Positions 8,572 through 18,902 of a stretch of 21,107 bases of DNA are shown piece by piece. The stretch comes from Gnetum montanum. Taxonomy: Eukaryota > Streptophyta > Gnetopsida > Gnetales > Gnetaceae. Within the stretch, counting starts at the first letter, position 1. Every line of letters starts with the position of its first letter. The notes beneath the pieces were generated by a model that was not told the origin of the DNA, made no database searches, and was given only the letters and a program-made list of their open reading frames with translations. The translations under genes were made by a program, and so were the position numbers. Where the stretch lies: assembly GCA_015680685.1 (NCBI GenBank), contig MNCI01025182.1, forward strand, positions 388,945 through 410,051, in the 5' to 3' direction.

Positions 8572-9329
8572 CCCCTTGAGTTAAAAACTCTACCTACCAA
8601 CCTGGAATACGCATTCTTGAAAAATGAAAAGCTAGTAATAATCAATGCAAATCTTGCTTCAAAATAGAAATAGATGTTATTAAATGTGCTTGAAAAATGG
8701 TTGATAGCCTTTTCTTGGTCATATCGTGAACTCATAGGGATTGATCCTAGGATATGCTAGCATCACATCTACACTAACCTATCCATGAAGCCTAAAAGGT
8801 AGCCACAAAGGCAATTGATCATCAAAGAGGAAATCGAGTAACTCCTCAAGATGGGGTTTATCTATCCCATTACAAATAGTAAGAGGGTTATTTCACTCAT
8901 TATTATGCCAAAGAAAGATGGCAAGTGGTGAGTTTGCATCAATTTTTGGCTATAAATATGGCAACATTCAAGGACAATTTTCCATTATTGTTCATGGATC
9001 ACATGTTGGACAGCCTATCTAGGAATTAGTATTACAATTTTCTNAAAATAAACTTGCAACTCAATTGGAAAAGAGAGTCATCTAGTGATCCATGAGGATA
9101 TTGTATTAGGGCACAAAATCTCACAAGTAGGAATTGAGTTCAACCTCAAAAAGATGTTTAGTCATTCGTTGGATACACTAGCTACTACTTGTAATTCATA
9201 GAGAATTTCTCTAAGATCATAAAACCACTAGTCAAGCTAGCAAAGAAAGATGTTTGGACCAAGGAATGTGAAAAATCATTCCAATAGCTAAAGGAGAAAC
9301 TTGTAAATACTATAATTCTACAAGCACCT
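8572..9329 (+). pseudogene. Reverse transcriptase remnant lacking the catalytic palm, gypsy copy 1
   Basis: The N-terminus reads PLELKTLPTNLEYAFLKNE, characteristic of Athila-type Pol. The finger region follows with MKPKR, LLKMGFIYPITNSKR, MPKKDGKW and VCINF, then ATFKDNFPLLFMDHMLDSL (about 8961-9017) and YYNFL just before the N at 9044. Immediately after it the sequence resumes at the block after the active site: NLQLNW and GHKIS (from about 9052). About 90 codons of palm, including the F/YxDD box, are therefore absent at the ambiguous base. The downstream thumb/connection text (FIENFSKIIKPLVKLAKKD) is present with frameshifts. This RT cannot function as read. Confidence 0.85.
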
Positions 9330-9700
9330 AGCTAGTCGAGATCATTTCATGTTATGAAAAATGCATCAAATTATGTCTTGAAAGCTATGCTTATGCAGTT
9401 GGATGAAAAGAAATATCCATATTACATCCATTGCGAAAGCTAAACCATTGTGGGTGCACAACTGAACTACACCAACACAAAAAAAAGGAATTGATGATAG
9501 TGGTGTTTACTCTAGAAAATTTTAGGTACTATGGACCATAGTGCCATTCACTTTCTCATGAACAATCCAATAGTGAGCCCTCATGTCATACGATGGCTGG
9601 TGATCTTATAGGAATTCGATCTTATGATGATAGATTAGAAGGGAACTGAGAATGTGATCGTTGATCACTTATCTCAGTTGTGATGGGACAACAAAGAGGA
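9330..9700 (+). pseudogene. RNase H remnant of gypsy copy 1
   Basis: It reads SFHVMKNASNYVLKAMLMQL, then YYIHCES, AQLNYTNTKKKELMIVVF and FRYYG, the tether plus RNase H pattern of gypsy elements. The C-terminal GTENVIVDHLSQL sits at about 9640-9680. The first catalytic Asp of the usual C-D-A-S motif reads Asn (AAT at 9360-9362), a G-to-A change. The enzyme normally degrades the RNA strand of RNA:DNA hybrids. Several TAG stops are present. Confidence 0.8.
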
Positions 9701-11070
9701 GGAAGGCCCACTATCTGATCTATTTCTTAATGAACTCCTCTTTGTTAAATCTACAACTAAATAATTACCCACAAACCCTAAATGGTATGATAACATTTTC
9801 ACCTATCTTCTCATTCAAGATATGCCACAAGTGTTGAACCACCAAAAGAAACAACAATTTCTTCACTAGGTGAAATGCTTCATGGAGATCAATAGATACC
9901 TCTACAAGATGTGCACTGATGGCCTAATTCATTGGTGTGTCCATGATCCTAATCAACTACATGTTTTCAAGGATGCTCATGATGGTCCTTGTAAGGGCCA
10001 CTATGCTAGGAGACACACAACCATTAAAATCCTAATGGCAAGGTATTATTAGCCAACAATTTTCAAGGATGCTCACCAATTTGTCCACTCTTATGAATGC
10101 TACCAACAAGATGGTGGAATGATTGCTTGAATGGAAGAACCTCAATAGTGGATCCAACCACTAGGTAGCTTTGACATATGGGGCATTAACTTCATAGGTT
10201 CCATCACATCCATGTCAAATGGAAAGGCATACATCATAGTTGCTATTGACTATTGTACAAAATAGGCATAAGCAATAGCCATCACCAGCTGTACAATCTT
10301 CTACTACTACTCAATTTGTACAATAGAATGTTATAAAAAAGTTTTGTGTGCCACATGCATTAATTTTTGACAATGGAACCCACTTTACAGGCATTACCTT
10401 TCAAAAGCTCATGCAATGCTTGGAGGTTGAACATAAACTAACAACATCCTACCACCCCTAAAGCCAATGGTCAAGTTAAGGTTACAAATAAGAAAATCAC
10501 AAAGATCCTAACAAGAACTATTAGCAAATATAGGAGAGACTAGAGCACTAAATTCAACGATGCCCTCTAGGCCTACCGCTCAACATGGAAACTCCCTATA
10601 GGCTATTCTCCCTATGCGCTAGTGTATGGAAAAGTACCAATACTTCCTATTCAATTTGAGCTTTTTACACTTTCAATAGCCTATGACATTGACCTTAACT
10701 TAAGTCTAGCATAGAAAGAAATATTAATGAATCTCAACTTGTTAGAAGAAAATCAAGTGATGGCCATATCATCTAATGAGTTGTACAAGGTAGTCAACAA
10801 AATGCTCCATCACCTTAGAATTAGGAAAGTCAAATTTCAATCAGGAGATAAGGTCCTTTACTAGAATCCCACACATGTACCTTAATGAACTAAGTTTCAA
10901 ATGTTGTGAGAAGGACCTTATATCATTTACAGAACTTTCCCTTCTAGGGCTATGTTGATCCACAAACCTAAGAGCCTAGGCAAGAAGTAGCTGCTCAACA
11001 CACAACAAGTCAAACCTTTTCATGAACCTAACCAAGCCATTGCAAAAAATGCCTCATCAAATGGATAGCC
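9701..11070 (+). pseudogene. Integrase remnant of gypsy copy 1
   Basis: The zinc domain is in the open stretch 9870-10052 (YLYKMCTDGLIHWCVHD, then KDAHDGPCKGHYA with both His). The later CC pair reads YECYQQ, its first Cys changed to Tyr. In the core, the first catalytic Asp is in FDIWGIN (GAC at 10173-10175) and the second in FDNGTHFTG (GAC at 10369-10371). The third acidic residue reads Lys in GQVKVTNK (AAG at 10478-10480). The second-to-third spacing is 109 bases, one more than the 108 of a DD35E core, so one base has been inserted. A C-terminal region with frameshifts runs to about 11070 and no chromodomain is seen. Confidence 0.85.
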
Positions 11071-11168
11071 ATGCTCAATCTTTCAAATCTCCTCCTTTCA
11101 ACTTAGTCATGGGGAGGATGGCCATCCATGCTAACTATAGAAGTAGCTTCTTAGTTTTCCATCTTTTT

Positions 11169-11247
11169 GTTTTACACATTCTTGTTTTACACCTTATTAG
11201 TTTTACAACTTTTTATTTTACACATTCTTTATCTTACATATTTTTGT
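11169..11247 (+). repeat. 15-16-bp degenerate minisatellite, five units
   Basis: Units beginning TTTTAC (last one TCTTAC) start at 11170, 11185, 11201, 11216 and 11232. The period alternates 15 and 16 bases, with a consensus close to GTTTTACACATTCTTA. It lies just after the integrase remnant, in non-coding sequence. Confidence 0.8.
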
Positions 11248-13050
11248 TTTTATGTTATTAATTTTTGAAAATTTTCATTTTATAACATCATTAGTACATT
11301 TTATTTTTCTTAAATATTTTACAATTTTTTGTATATTTTCCTTTATTTTGGATGTGAGTTTCTTATTATGTTTTAATAATAATAACATGATTTATTTCCA
11401 ATTGGGTATAGTGTGGTTTGTTTGATGCGGACATGTGTTATCCATTTATTTGATTATTGGTGTCTAGATTCTAGCTTTAAATTTTTTTATTGATAACTAG
11501 GACATAGTTTCTTTTTCATGAAATAGGCAGTAAGTCCACAACATCCACCCACCTACAAACTCTATGGTTTTCCTTGTTCTAGAAGTATGAGGTCCCTTAT
11601 TCATTAATAAAATTTTAATGAACTTATCACCTTGGTAGTTTTTAGATTTGGAAAGGATTTAAAGGTTTGAATAGGGTGTGACTTCAAGGGCACTAAGTAC
11701 TCTATGTGCCTTTTTTTTTACTTGGATACATGTATGTTTTCATGGATTTCTTACTATTTCATGTCAACCAATAATAGGAAGATGAATAAGTCTTTGCACG
11801 GTGTGGTTCCCACACAAAAAAATTATGGGAATTCAAAGCATACCCTTTAAACAAAATAAATGGGCTACAAGAAGTTGTTATGAGACTAGAAAGACATGTT
11901 TCCCATGCCTAAAGGTACCCTCTAACTAAGGCCCCCTCTCACTTCTTGCTTCTCTTTTCTTCTTAAATAAGGAATGGTGGTTGTTCTATGGGAGCCATCT
12001 TGCATCTGAAGGGAGTGGACTAGTCTTAGAGTGGTAATGCGAAGTCACTGAATGTGGTTGGTTTTGGTTTGGACTAAGGATAAATTCTATCAAGTCACTT
12101 AACCATAAAATTCACAATGGACTTCATGTGACCTTAATTAGAAAGTCCATTCCACTCTCTCTCTCATCCATCTATGCTTTCCCTGTCTCACCCCATTGCC
12201 AATTTCATGTTCTTATTCAATGTCTTAGTCTGACATGTTGAAATTCTTAGGTACTTTCTTCCAAGTTTTTGTACTTAACCATCCATTACCATTAATTTTC
12301 CATGGGGTCCATGGACTCCTTAGTTTGAAGTTATTCAAGAGCAATAAAGGACATGTGCTTGCTTTGGAAAAAACCCAATTGCATACCTTTTGCTTGGGTT
12401 AGTTAAGTTCTTTATCCTTAGACATTCTCACAATGGAATCCTTTTGCGTGCCTCCATCAATGACATTCAATTGTGCACATCTTCACAACATTTTTCCATG
12501 AAATCATCTTTTTATTATTGTGAATTCTTAAACCTACTTCAAGTATTTCAATGCATTTGGACTTTTTAGAATTTAATAATGAACCACTTACCCATTTTAC
12601 CCTATTTTTCAGTCTTCTGCTAACACAATTAAAGGAATCAATCCATCATAATCACAACCTGGCCAAGTGTAATTACCAATAAGATAAGCTACCTAAAAGC
12701 TATGTGTTACACATTGCACACTAACTTGTGAGCTTGTTGTGATTGCAGTGGAAAGTGTAGACTAGAAGTGAGATTTTCTTCACTAAAGGATAAGTAGCAA
12801 CACCATGCGATGAGGACCCTTCATGATCATTGAATCTTCTCCCTTGCTCTTCAACTACTAGAGGGGTTGGATGCTAATTTTTTCCAAGGTGTTTAATTCT
12901 ATTACCATGAACACCTAATTTTGTAAAAGATTATAAATCTATACACTTGGACAATTAAAGTCTATCTATTCCATTTGAGTCAGTTTGCATATCAGTCAAT
13001 AATCTCATACCTTCCAATATTTTGTAAGGAAATAGTTTCTCTTCTTGTTT
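11248..13050 (+). other. 3' non-coding tail of gypsy copy 1
   Basis: About 1.8 kb between integrase and the polypurine tract. All frames are interrupted, and I see no envelope-like reading frame, no second RNase H and no antisense gene. Some Athila and Tat elements carry extra frames here; if this one did, it is no longer recognisable. Confidence 0.6.
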
Positions 13051-13085
13051 ACTCAAGGACAAGTTTTCATTCAATTATGGGGGTA
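13051..13085 (+). promoter_or_regulatory. ACTCAAGGACAAG box and polypurine tract before LTR D
   Basis: ACTCAAGGACAAG at 13051-13063 and TGGGGGTA at 13078-13085 lie directly upstream of LTR D. Plant gypsy elements typically have a similar GAGGACAAG-type sequence shortly before a G-rich polypurine tract, which primes plus-strand DNA. The tract ends exactly at the inferred LTR start. Confidence 0.75.
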
Positions 13086-13969
13086 TGATGAACCATATTT
13101 TTCCTAGCTCTTATATCATATATCTAATATCAGAGCCCTGATATCAAATACATGATATCAAGTCCCAAGATGCAATGTCAAATATCTGAAATCACAAGGT
13201 GTGTGGTAGCCTATAAATATAGCACTTAGGCACATGGTTTGGGCATAAGTTTTTGTCATAGCATAGCAAAGCTCTTATAGTTTCTTGTCCCTAGAGTTAG
13301 AATATTTTCCAAAGTGCCTGCAACAAGAGTCATTGAGTGTACGGATCTTTATTCAAGAACTATTATACTTGAGCATGGTAGTATGTGTGATAATAAAGAC
13401 AAGCTTTCTAATCAAACCTTACAACACCTTAGCCACTTAAATATTTTATTCTTACATTTAATGTTTTGTGTAACTTCATTTAATACCACCAAGTAATTAA
13501 GCTAAAGTAAGCTAGCTAGATTAAATAGCAGTTAATTAAGCACATAAGTATGACTACTTTGAGCATGCATATGATTCTTACTAATCCCAGCAACGTTTAA
13601 CATTTGGTAACCTAGTAGCATTATATGTGTTTAAGATGTGCACAAAAAGTGGGATCAAATACTTATGTTAGGATAGTTAGTTATTAGTTGGCAATTAGAT
13701 TAGTTTAATTGATTTATAAGTTGAGTTTTAACTTCTTGTTACTCATAGACAAATAAATTATAAAATAATAAAAATCATGTGCCTCAATTATACTTAACCA
13801 TAAAATCAAGCTTCACATGTGTACTTGAGAATACAATGACTATCATAGTTAGCTTTCACATCTTGGAACTTGTGTACTTGAGAACTTAAGGTCTATAGAA
13901 TTTGATCAAATTGTGCATGAATGCTTGCCATTCATATGGTTGGGCATAGGGGTACCTCGTCGCTCATCA
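13086..13969 (+). mobile_element. LTR D: 3' LTR of gypsy copy 1 (884 bp)
   Basis: It starts TGATGAACC and ends CTCATCA, a perfect TGATGA/TCATCA terminal inverted hexamer. U3 has six ATATC motifs between 13113 and 13186, TATAAATA at 13212-13219, AATAAA at 13392-13397 and the conserved 35-base end. It aligns along its whole length with LTR C. It is followed by the target duplication and resumed copia sequence. The open frame at 13314-13496 is an LTR by-product. Confidence 0.93.
13212..13219 (+). promoter_or_regulatory. TATA box of LTR D
   Basis: TATAAATA, 180 bases upstream of AATAAA at 13392-13397, downstream of the ATATC cluster. As a 3' LTR it would read out into flanking copia sequence. 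Confidence 0.6.
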
Positions 13970-13974
13970 CCGAG
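13970..13974. repeat. Target-site duplication of gypsy copy 1, right (CCGAG)
   Basis: Pairs with TCGAG at 4235-4239, one transition apart. Confidence 0.8.
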
Positions 13975-15175
13975 GTATCTATTATGGATATGAATCACTA
14001 TGTCATCTTTCTTGGATCATCATTAGGTGTATCCTTTTGCTTTTTTTCTACTTTATTAGCAAAAATTAGGTACTCTTCTTCACTCTCATCAGCTTGTTTA
14101 AATGTTGGAGTGTCATCATCATTTTTTTCTTCATCTACATTTATACCTTTCTTATCCACATTGTAGCTTCTTCTAATAATTCATCAATCTTAACTTGAGG
14201 AGATTCAAAAAAATTTAATGTTTTAAAATTTAGGAACTAATAAGGTTGGAATGACTTCAATAAACAAATCATCATTACATTAACTATCAGGTTTGTGTAC
14301 ATTCTGTTAACACTTAATATAGCACTTACTATAAAATATTCTAACTAGACATGAGCCATTTTATCATACCATATTTAATATGAAGTCTTATCATTATCTA
14401 CTCTTACCAAATCTCTATTTATGATTTACACAAAAATTATTACTATCTCATACTTTGGTACATTCTTCTCACACCTCATTGATTGATTTATCTCAAGGGT
14501 AGTTCTATTTTTCTATTCTATGACATTGTTCTGCTGAAGTGTTCTAGCTAATCAGAACTACCTCTTAATACTTGAATTCCTACATAGCTCATAAAATTCA
14601 TTTGAGATGAACTCACATCCATTGATAATCATAATAGCTTTGATTTTAAGTTCTATTTTAGTTTCAACTAAACTTTTAAATGCCTTAAAATGCTTAAATA
14701 CACCAAAATTTTCCTCAATACACATTAGTCATGATATTCTAGTATAATCATTAATGATAAGAAAGAAATATTTACTGACATTAAACCTAACTACATCAAA
14801 AGATTCATAATCATCCATATGTAATGACTCAAACCTATCTTTACAATGAAAATTCATTAGCTTAAATGAAGCTTTAGTTTTCTTAACATGTTGGCATGCA
14901 AATCATACCTCTTCTAGTTGACTTACCTAAGGAATGCCTCTTATGCTTTGAGCCTTGATGAGAGCTTGGATGTTACATGACCTTAAGTAACCTTGCCTTT
15001 TGTAACATAACATGCTGCTACTTGTCTCAGAGATAAGAGTTAGACATTAAGACTACTTAGTTATAGAATTTAGATTATTTCTTATTCAAGTAACATAAGC
15101 TTTAAAATCCATTTCTTTATTTTCTAATATACATTTTTCATTTGTGAAATGGATATTATAACCTTCTCTTAAAAA
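13975..15175 (-). pseudogene. Ty1-copia integrase remnant and acidic linker
   Basis: Minus-strand translation gives a degraded HHCC region (CYKRQGYLRS, RGIP, FACQHVKK). The core follows: FFLIINDYTRIS, MIINGCEFISNEFYELC (about 14640-14590, where the usual copia motif is S-D-x-G-G-E-F) and ARTLQQNNVIE (about 14551-14519). The second catalytic Asp is lost, while QQN and VIE are recognisable. KTSYxIWYDKM at about 14370-14340 is the copia integrase C-terminal region. From about 14145 to 13990 an acidic stretch (NVDEEKNDDDT, ADESEEEYL) is the integrase-RT linker, the point the gypsy element entered. Confidence 0.85.
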
Positions 15176-15424
15176 CTATCCTAAGCTCAGTAAATTGTAA
15201 TGTAAGCCATCAAAAAAATAAATATTATGAACTCTAGGGAATTCATTATTAATTTTAACTAAGCCAATTCCTCTTGTCACTCTCTTACCTTTGTCACCAA
15301 AGCTTACCTTGCCTCCATTAATGGGTTTAAGCATGATAAATTTTGATTTATCATTAGTCATGTGTTGATAACAACCACTATCAATAAACCATATCGTTGG
15401 GTTGCAAGAGCTCTTTAAGCCTAA
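15176..15424 (-). pseudogene. Ty1-copia protease active site and GAG-pre-integrase
   Basis: The longest clean copia stretch. It reads WFIDSGCYQHMTNDKSKF with the protease catalytic DSG intact at 15374-15382. It continues into KPINGGKVSFGDKGK, RGIGLV and FFDGLHYNLLSLG, the GAG-pre-integrase domain. The open frame runs back to a stop near 15424, so the apparent Met at 15361 is internal and not a start. In the intact family this region gives polyprotein processing and leads into integrase. No frameshift is seen within it. Confidence 0.9.
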
Positions 15425-16472
15425 CTAAATAAGAAGAGCTTTTCTATTGATTAGTCTTCAAACTTGGTACCATGTTTTCTTATTTCTTGGAAAATGTGTA
15501 GTAGCATGGAAATAACACATACTTCCATATTGAGAGAAGTCACTAGTTCTACAATTCCTTACTTTATGACCTTAAATTACATAATTAAAATAATATCCTT
15601 GTAAGAAATAGGCTATCGATCTTGGACCATACTTGATTATTAGAATTCTTGGAATATAAAGATTTTCTTACTTGTGTATGAGTCCACATGATTATGGAGG
15701 CTATGTTTGGCTTTTATCTTCTAAGTTGATGCTTTTGATGAATATGGCTTTGTTAAGGAACTAGACTCATAGCCAAGACCCCTCTTATCATCACTTGATC
15801 ATCCATTATTAATGATATCCTTGAGCTACTCTAAGCTACATGTAAACTTATTAAATAGATCAAATGTAGCTTGAGTAGTATTATCTATTATATTCTTCTT
15901 TAGTAGCCAAAATTCCTCTTTTATCTTTAAATTTTCTTATTTGGTTGATTCAAGCTTCATATTATAGCTCTTGACTTCTTATTCCCCTTTCACTAGTTTT
16001 TTTAGTTTCTCATTGATCTTAATCACCATTTCTAATTATTTCATTATCCCTTTCATGTCAACATCATCGACTTCTTCATGCTATGTCTTAATTGTATTTT
16101 ATGAGCTCAACCCACCTTCATCTTTACATGAAACTATAATTTAAGAGGATCTAATATTTTATTATTCACATACGTTAGTATCCATAAAGCCTAGAAAATC
16201 ATCATCTAATCCATAATCTTCAAAAATAATTGAAAATGAAAATAAGTCTTTAGTAACAACATTAGAGTAATCAATTTTTACTTTAGCATGATTAAAATGA
16301 GCAAAATAATTTTCTTTAAAATCATCAATTTCTACACTATTTTTTGAACACTCTAATTGGCTTTGTATCTTAGCTAATTAAGTTTTAAAATTTTCAAACC
16401 TATTTCAATTGCTTTTTGGCTTGAACCTTACCATTTGATTTTTTTATTTTTCTCATCTTTCTTTTTATTTGG
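15425..16472 (-). pseudogene. Ty1-copia gag-protease linker with second zinc-knuckle remnant
   Basis: An approximately 1-kb spacer typical of SIRE/Tork-like polyproteins. Recognisable parts are DDKRGLGYESSSL (about 15795-15755; usual form GLGY), a second knuckle at 15551-15592 ending GHKVRNC, and KKTWYQV near 15470 where the family has a WVP motif. In the knuckle both N-terminal Cys positions read Tyr (TGT to TAT) while H and the last C remain. Many stops are present. The part nearer gag (about 15900-16470) is diffuse, probably a former coiled-coil or charged spacer. Confidence 0.7.
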
Positions 16473-17259
16473 ATAGTGTGCAATCATATGACATGTTTCA
16501 CCACAATAATACCAAGAAAATGATTTGTTTATCTTCTTACCACCCTTCATCTTTTGAACCTCTTGTGCTTCTTCACAAGATTAGTAATCTCCTTATCAAA
16601 ATCAAAATTTGATGTTGACGATTCCTTTTTATTATCATTCGTTATAGCTTTGAATTTGAAGGTAATCCTTTCTTTGTTGCCAAATGTACTAGATCCACCT
16701 TTCCTAATATCAAAGGCTAAAAGAATATTGTAGAGCTCATCTATTATTACTCTAAAACAATCTTTTGCTACTTCTATGAATGATACATTTGCTTCAAATC
16801 TGTTGGGCAATGCAAATAGGATAATCTGATAAATGATGTCCTTTTATTAAGTTTCCCACAAGATGGTCATTTTACTAACAACTTCATCAAGTTTGCTAAA
16901 GAAGCATGTAATGTTATTATTTTATTTTATTTTTAAAGCATTAAATTAAGTTCTTAAAGTTATCATCTTATACCTCTTCACTTTATCATCTCATTTATAA
17001 ATAGCTTAAAGATGCTTCTATATTTCTTTGGCTAATTGAAGATGCATAATATTCATACATATTACCCTATCTAAGTTATAGACCAATGCATTCATAGTTT
17101 GGACATCATGCACAGAATTGTTAATTTCTCTACTAACTCCCTTCCAGAATCATTATCATGAGCTAGAAGATAATTCTTCATCTTGAACTTCTATAGAGAG
17201 CAACCTAATCCATTGAACTATGAAGATCTATTAGATGTGAATCCTTGATTCTACACCAT
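16473..17259 (-). pseudogene. Ty1-copia gag remnant
   Basis: The likely start codon is at 17259, 50 bases after the PBS. A decayed match to the copia Gag opening follows (SNRSS, FNGLGCSL, KFKMKNYLLAHD). Downstream are HLQLAKEI and FFSKLDEVVSKMTIL, then the open stretch 16810-16547 (MPNRFEANVSFIEVAKDCF, DELYNILLAFDIRK), the C-terminal half of UBN2-type Gag. The zinc knuckle at 16473-16514 reads WYYCGETCHMIAHY: its first Cys position is Trp and its last is Tyr, so only one Cys and the His of CCHC remain. Frameshifts and TAG/TAA stops are frequent. Confidence 0.87.
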
Positions 17260-17309
17260 GTCTAGAAAAAAATGCAACATATACTATTAAGTTGAGAGGT
17301 GTCAACTAG

Positions 17310-17321
17310 TCTCTAATACCA
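17310..17321 (-). promoter_or_regulatory. Primer-binding site, initiator tRNA-Met, copia element
   Basis: The minus strand reads TGGTATTAGAGA, two transitions or transversions away from the usual TGGTATCAGAGC. It lies between the 5' LTR end and gag on the copia strand and fixes the direction of the element. Confidence 0.85.
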
Positions 17322-17729
17322 ATTTCTATTTCTTGGAGGTAGCTAAAGCCACTAAGAGGAGGAGAGGATTAGGGTTGAATAAAAATTAAGGTAATTAGAG
17401 ACTAGTAAAAACCATAAATTGAAAACTTAGCCTAGTAAACATAGTAGCTGTGAAAGAAATAATAAATAGACATAGAGATGATTCAACTGCTAGATTGATA
17501 GAATTACTCCACCATAAATCTCCTTCCAGATCCTAGTGGACAAAGTAATTTTATTAATCTGAAAAAATAAAGCTATAGGGCTTCTTTCACAATCCTAGAT
17601 TGAGCACAACTACTAAACTTCAAGTCACAAAAATTAGCTTTCCAAGCTCAAAACTAGAAAGAAGCACACTACCTCTTCTCAATTGAGAAACAAAATTTTT
17701 AGAGATTTTTGAGAGAAAGAGAAAGGAGG

Positions 17730-17736
17730 TTTTATA
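17730..17736 (-). promoter_or_regulatory. TATA box of copia 5' LTR
   Basis: TATAAAA on the minus strand, followed by CCTCC and a TTTCTCTTTCTCTC-type pyrimidine tract (17725-17709). It lies about 410 bases before the LTR end, a normal R-U5 length. Confidence 0.6.
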
Positions 17737-18779
17737 GTGAAGCAAAATAGCTAATGAGATTAAGATTCAAAGAAGAATATAGAAAAGAGAAATTCTAGTT
17801 TAAGCACCAATGGGTAAAAACCAGAATATTTGAACTAAGCTTGAGAGCTTCAATTTATACCAATATTTTTTGTAGCCATTTGTAGAGCCATTGTTGATTT
17901 ACTAGAGAAACATGAGGGAAAATTCTATAGTTTTTGTAGATCCATTGAGAGGTGAAGCTGAGGAAGAAGAAAAACTATAGCCATTGTGAATCCATCGGAA
18001 GAAGTTGGAGAATAATTTGAAGCTACATCTATTACATCTTAAACTCCATTACTTCTTTTGGTATGAGTGGAAAGAAGCATTGAAATCTTGGTAGAGGAGG
18101 AAGTATTCTATCATTTAACTTTTAGCATCAATGGTCCTATGTTTCCTACAAAAACAATGAGCTCAACTAGCACTAGAGATAATAGCTCTTTCAATTTCAT
18201 TTAACTACCCCTATATTTTTTATTAATGAGGTTTAGGTAAACTTCTACAACAATATAAGCTTTTAGCTTTTTCATATAATGGCCCTCTACAACTTGATCT
18301 TATTATGATTTCAAAGCTAATCACGATGACTCTTTTCGATGAGATGAGATTTTGTAATAAATGAGCTTTTTACTTCATGCCCACTACTTTTTCTTTCATG
18401 GTTTAATGAGAAGAGGCTAGGCTAAGTAAAACCATTTCTTAGTTCTAAAATAGGCTTCATTATAATGATTGATTAGATTTGACTCTTAGATCTTCGATGC
18501 CTAAGTAGAACCAGTTCTAGCTCTAAACAATGTATCACTTATGTAGCCAAGATCTTTCAAAGATCGCTTCGATTCTAAATGATGTGTAGCCCTCATAGAA
18601 TCACTATTTGGTTCTAAAGTGCTTCCACTCCTTGTGTTGACATGGCATAGTAAAGCCCTTCAATGCTAAGCTTTCCCATATACTAGTTGTGTTTGTATAA
18701 CATGAGCTTTGTTGAACATGACATTAGGCTTCTCTCTTTATCATAGCTCTTTTATAGTCAAAAAATATGGTTGTAGAGG

Positions 18780-18902
18780 TTGATTTTATTCATTAACATG
18801 GAAAAATGTTCAAGGCTAGATTTTGTAGAATCAAAATTGGTTTTAGAGCTTGATATGTGTTTTTGATTTTACTCATTCGCATGGCCAATTCTAAGTTAGA
18901 TT
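18780..18902. repeat. Two-copy imperfect direct repeat in copia LTR U3
   Basis: TTGATTTTATTCATTAACAT at 18780 recurs as TTGATTTTACTCATTCGCAT at 18863, an 83-base period. Flanking words are shared (GGTTGTAGAG/GGTTTTAGAG before, GGCTAGATT/AGTTAGATT after). Confidence 0.65.

Larger units (their letters stand above)
4240..13969 (+). mobile_element. Gypsy copy 1: full-length decayed Athila-like element
   Basis: A 9730-bp Ty3-gypsy element with LTR C (4240-5114), PBS for tRNA-Asp (5116-5133), gag, protease, RT, RNase H, integrase (in that order, which defines gypsy), a 2-kb non-coding tail, a polypurine tract (13078-13085) and LTR D (13086-13969). It is flanked by TCGAG/CCGAG. The Athila-like call rests on the tRNA-Asp primer site, a CX2CX3HX4C-spaced zinc-knuckle remnant, the style of the protease and RT N-terminus, and an ACTCAAGGACAAG box before the polypurine tract. 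LTRs C and D are only about four-fifths identical by eye, so the insertion is old. RT lacks its palm, and stops occur throughout. Confidence 0.9.

Noticed and set aside
11022-11261. 79-codon open frame, plus strand
   Set aside because: It starts in the end of the integrase remnant and runs through the 15-16-bp minisatellite, giving a low-complexity translation.
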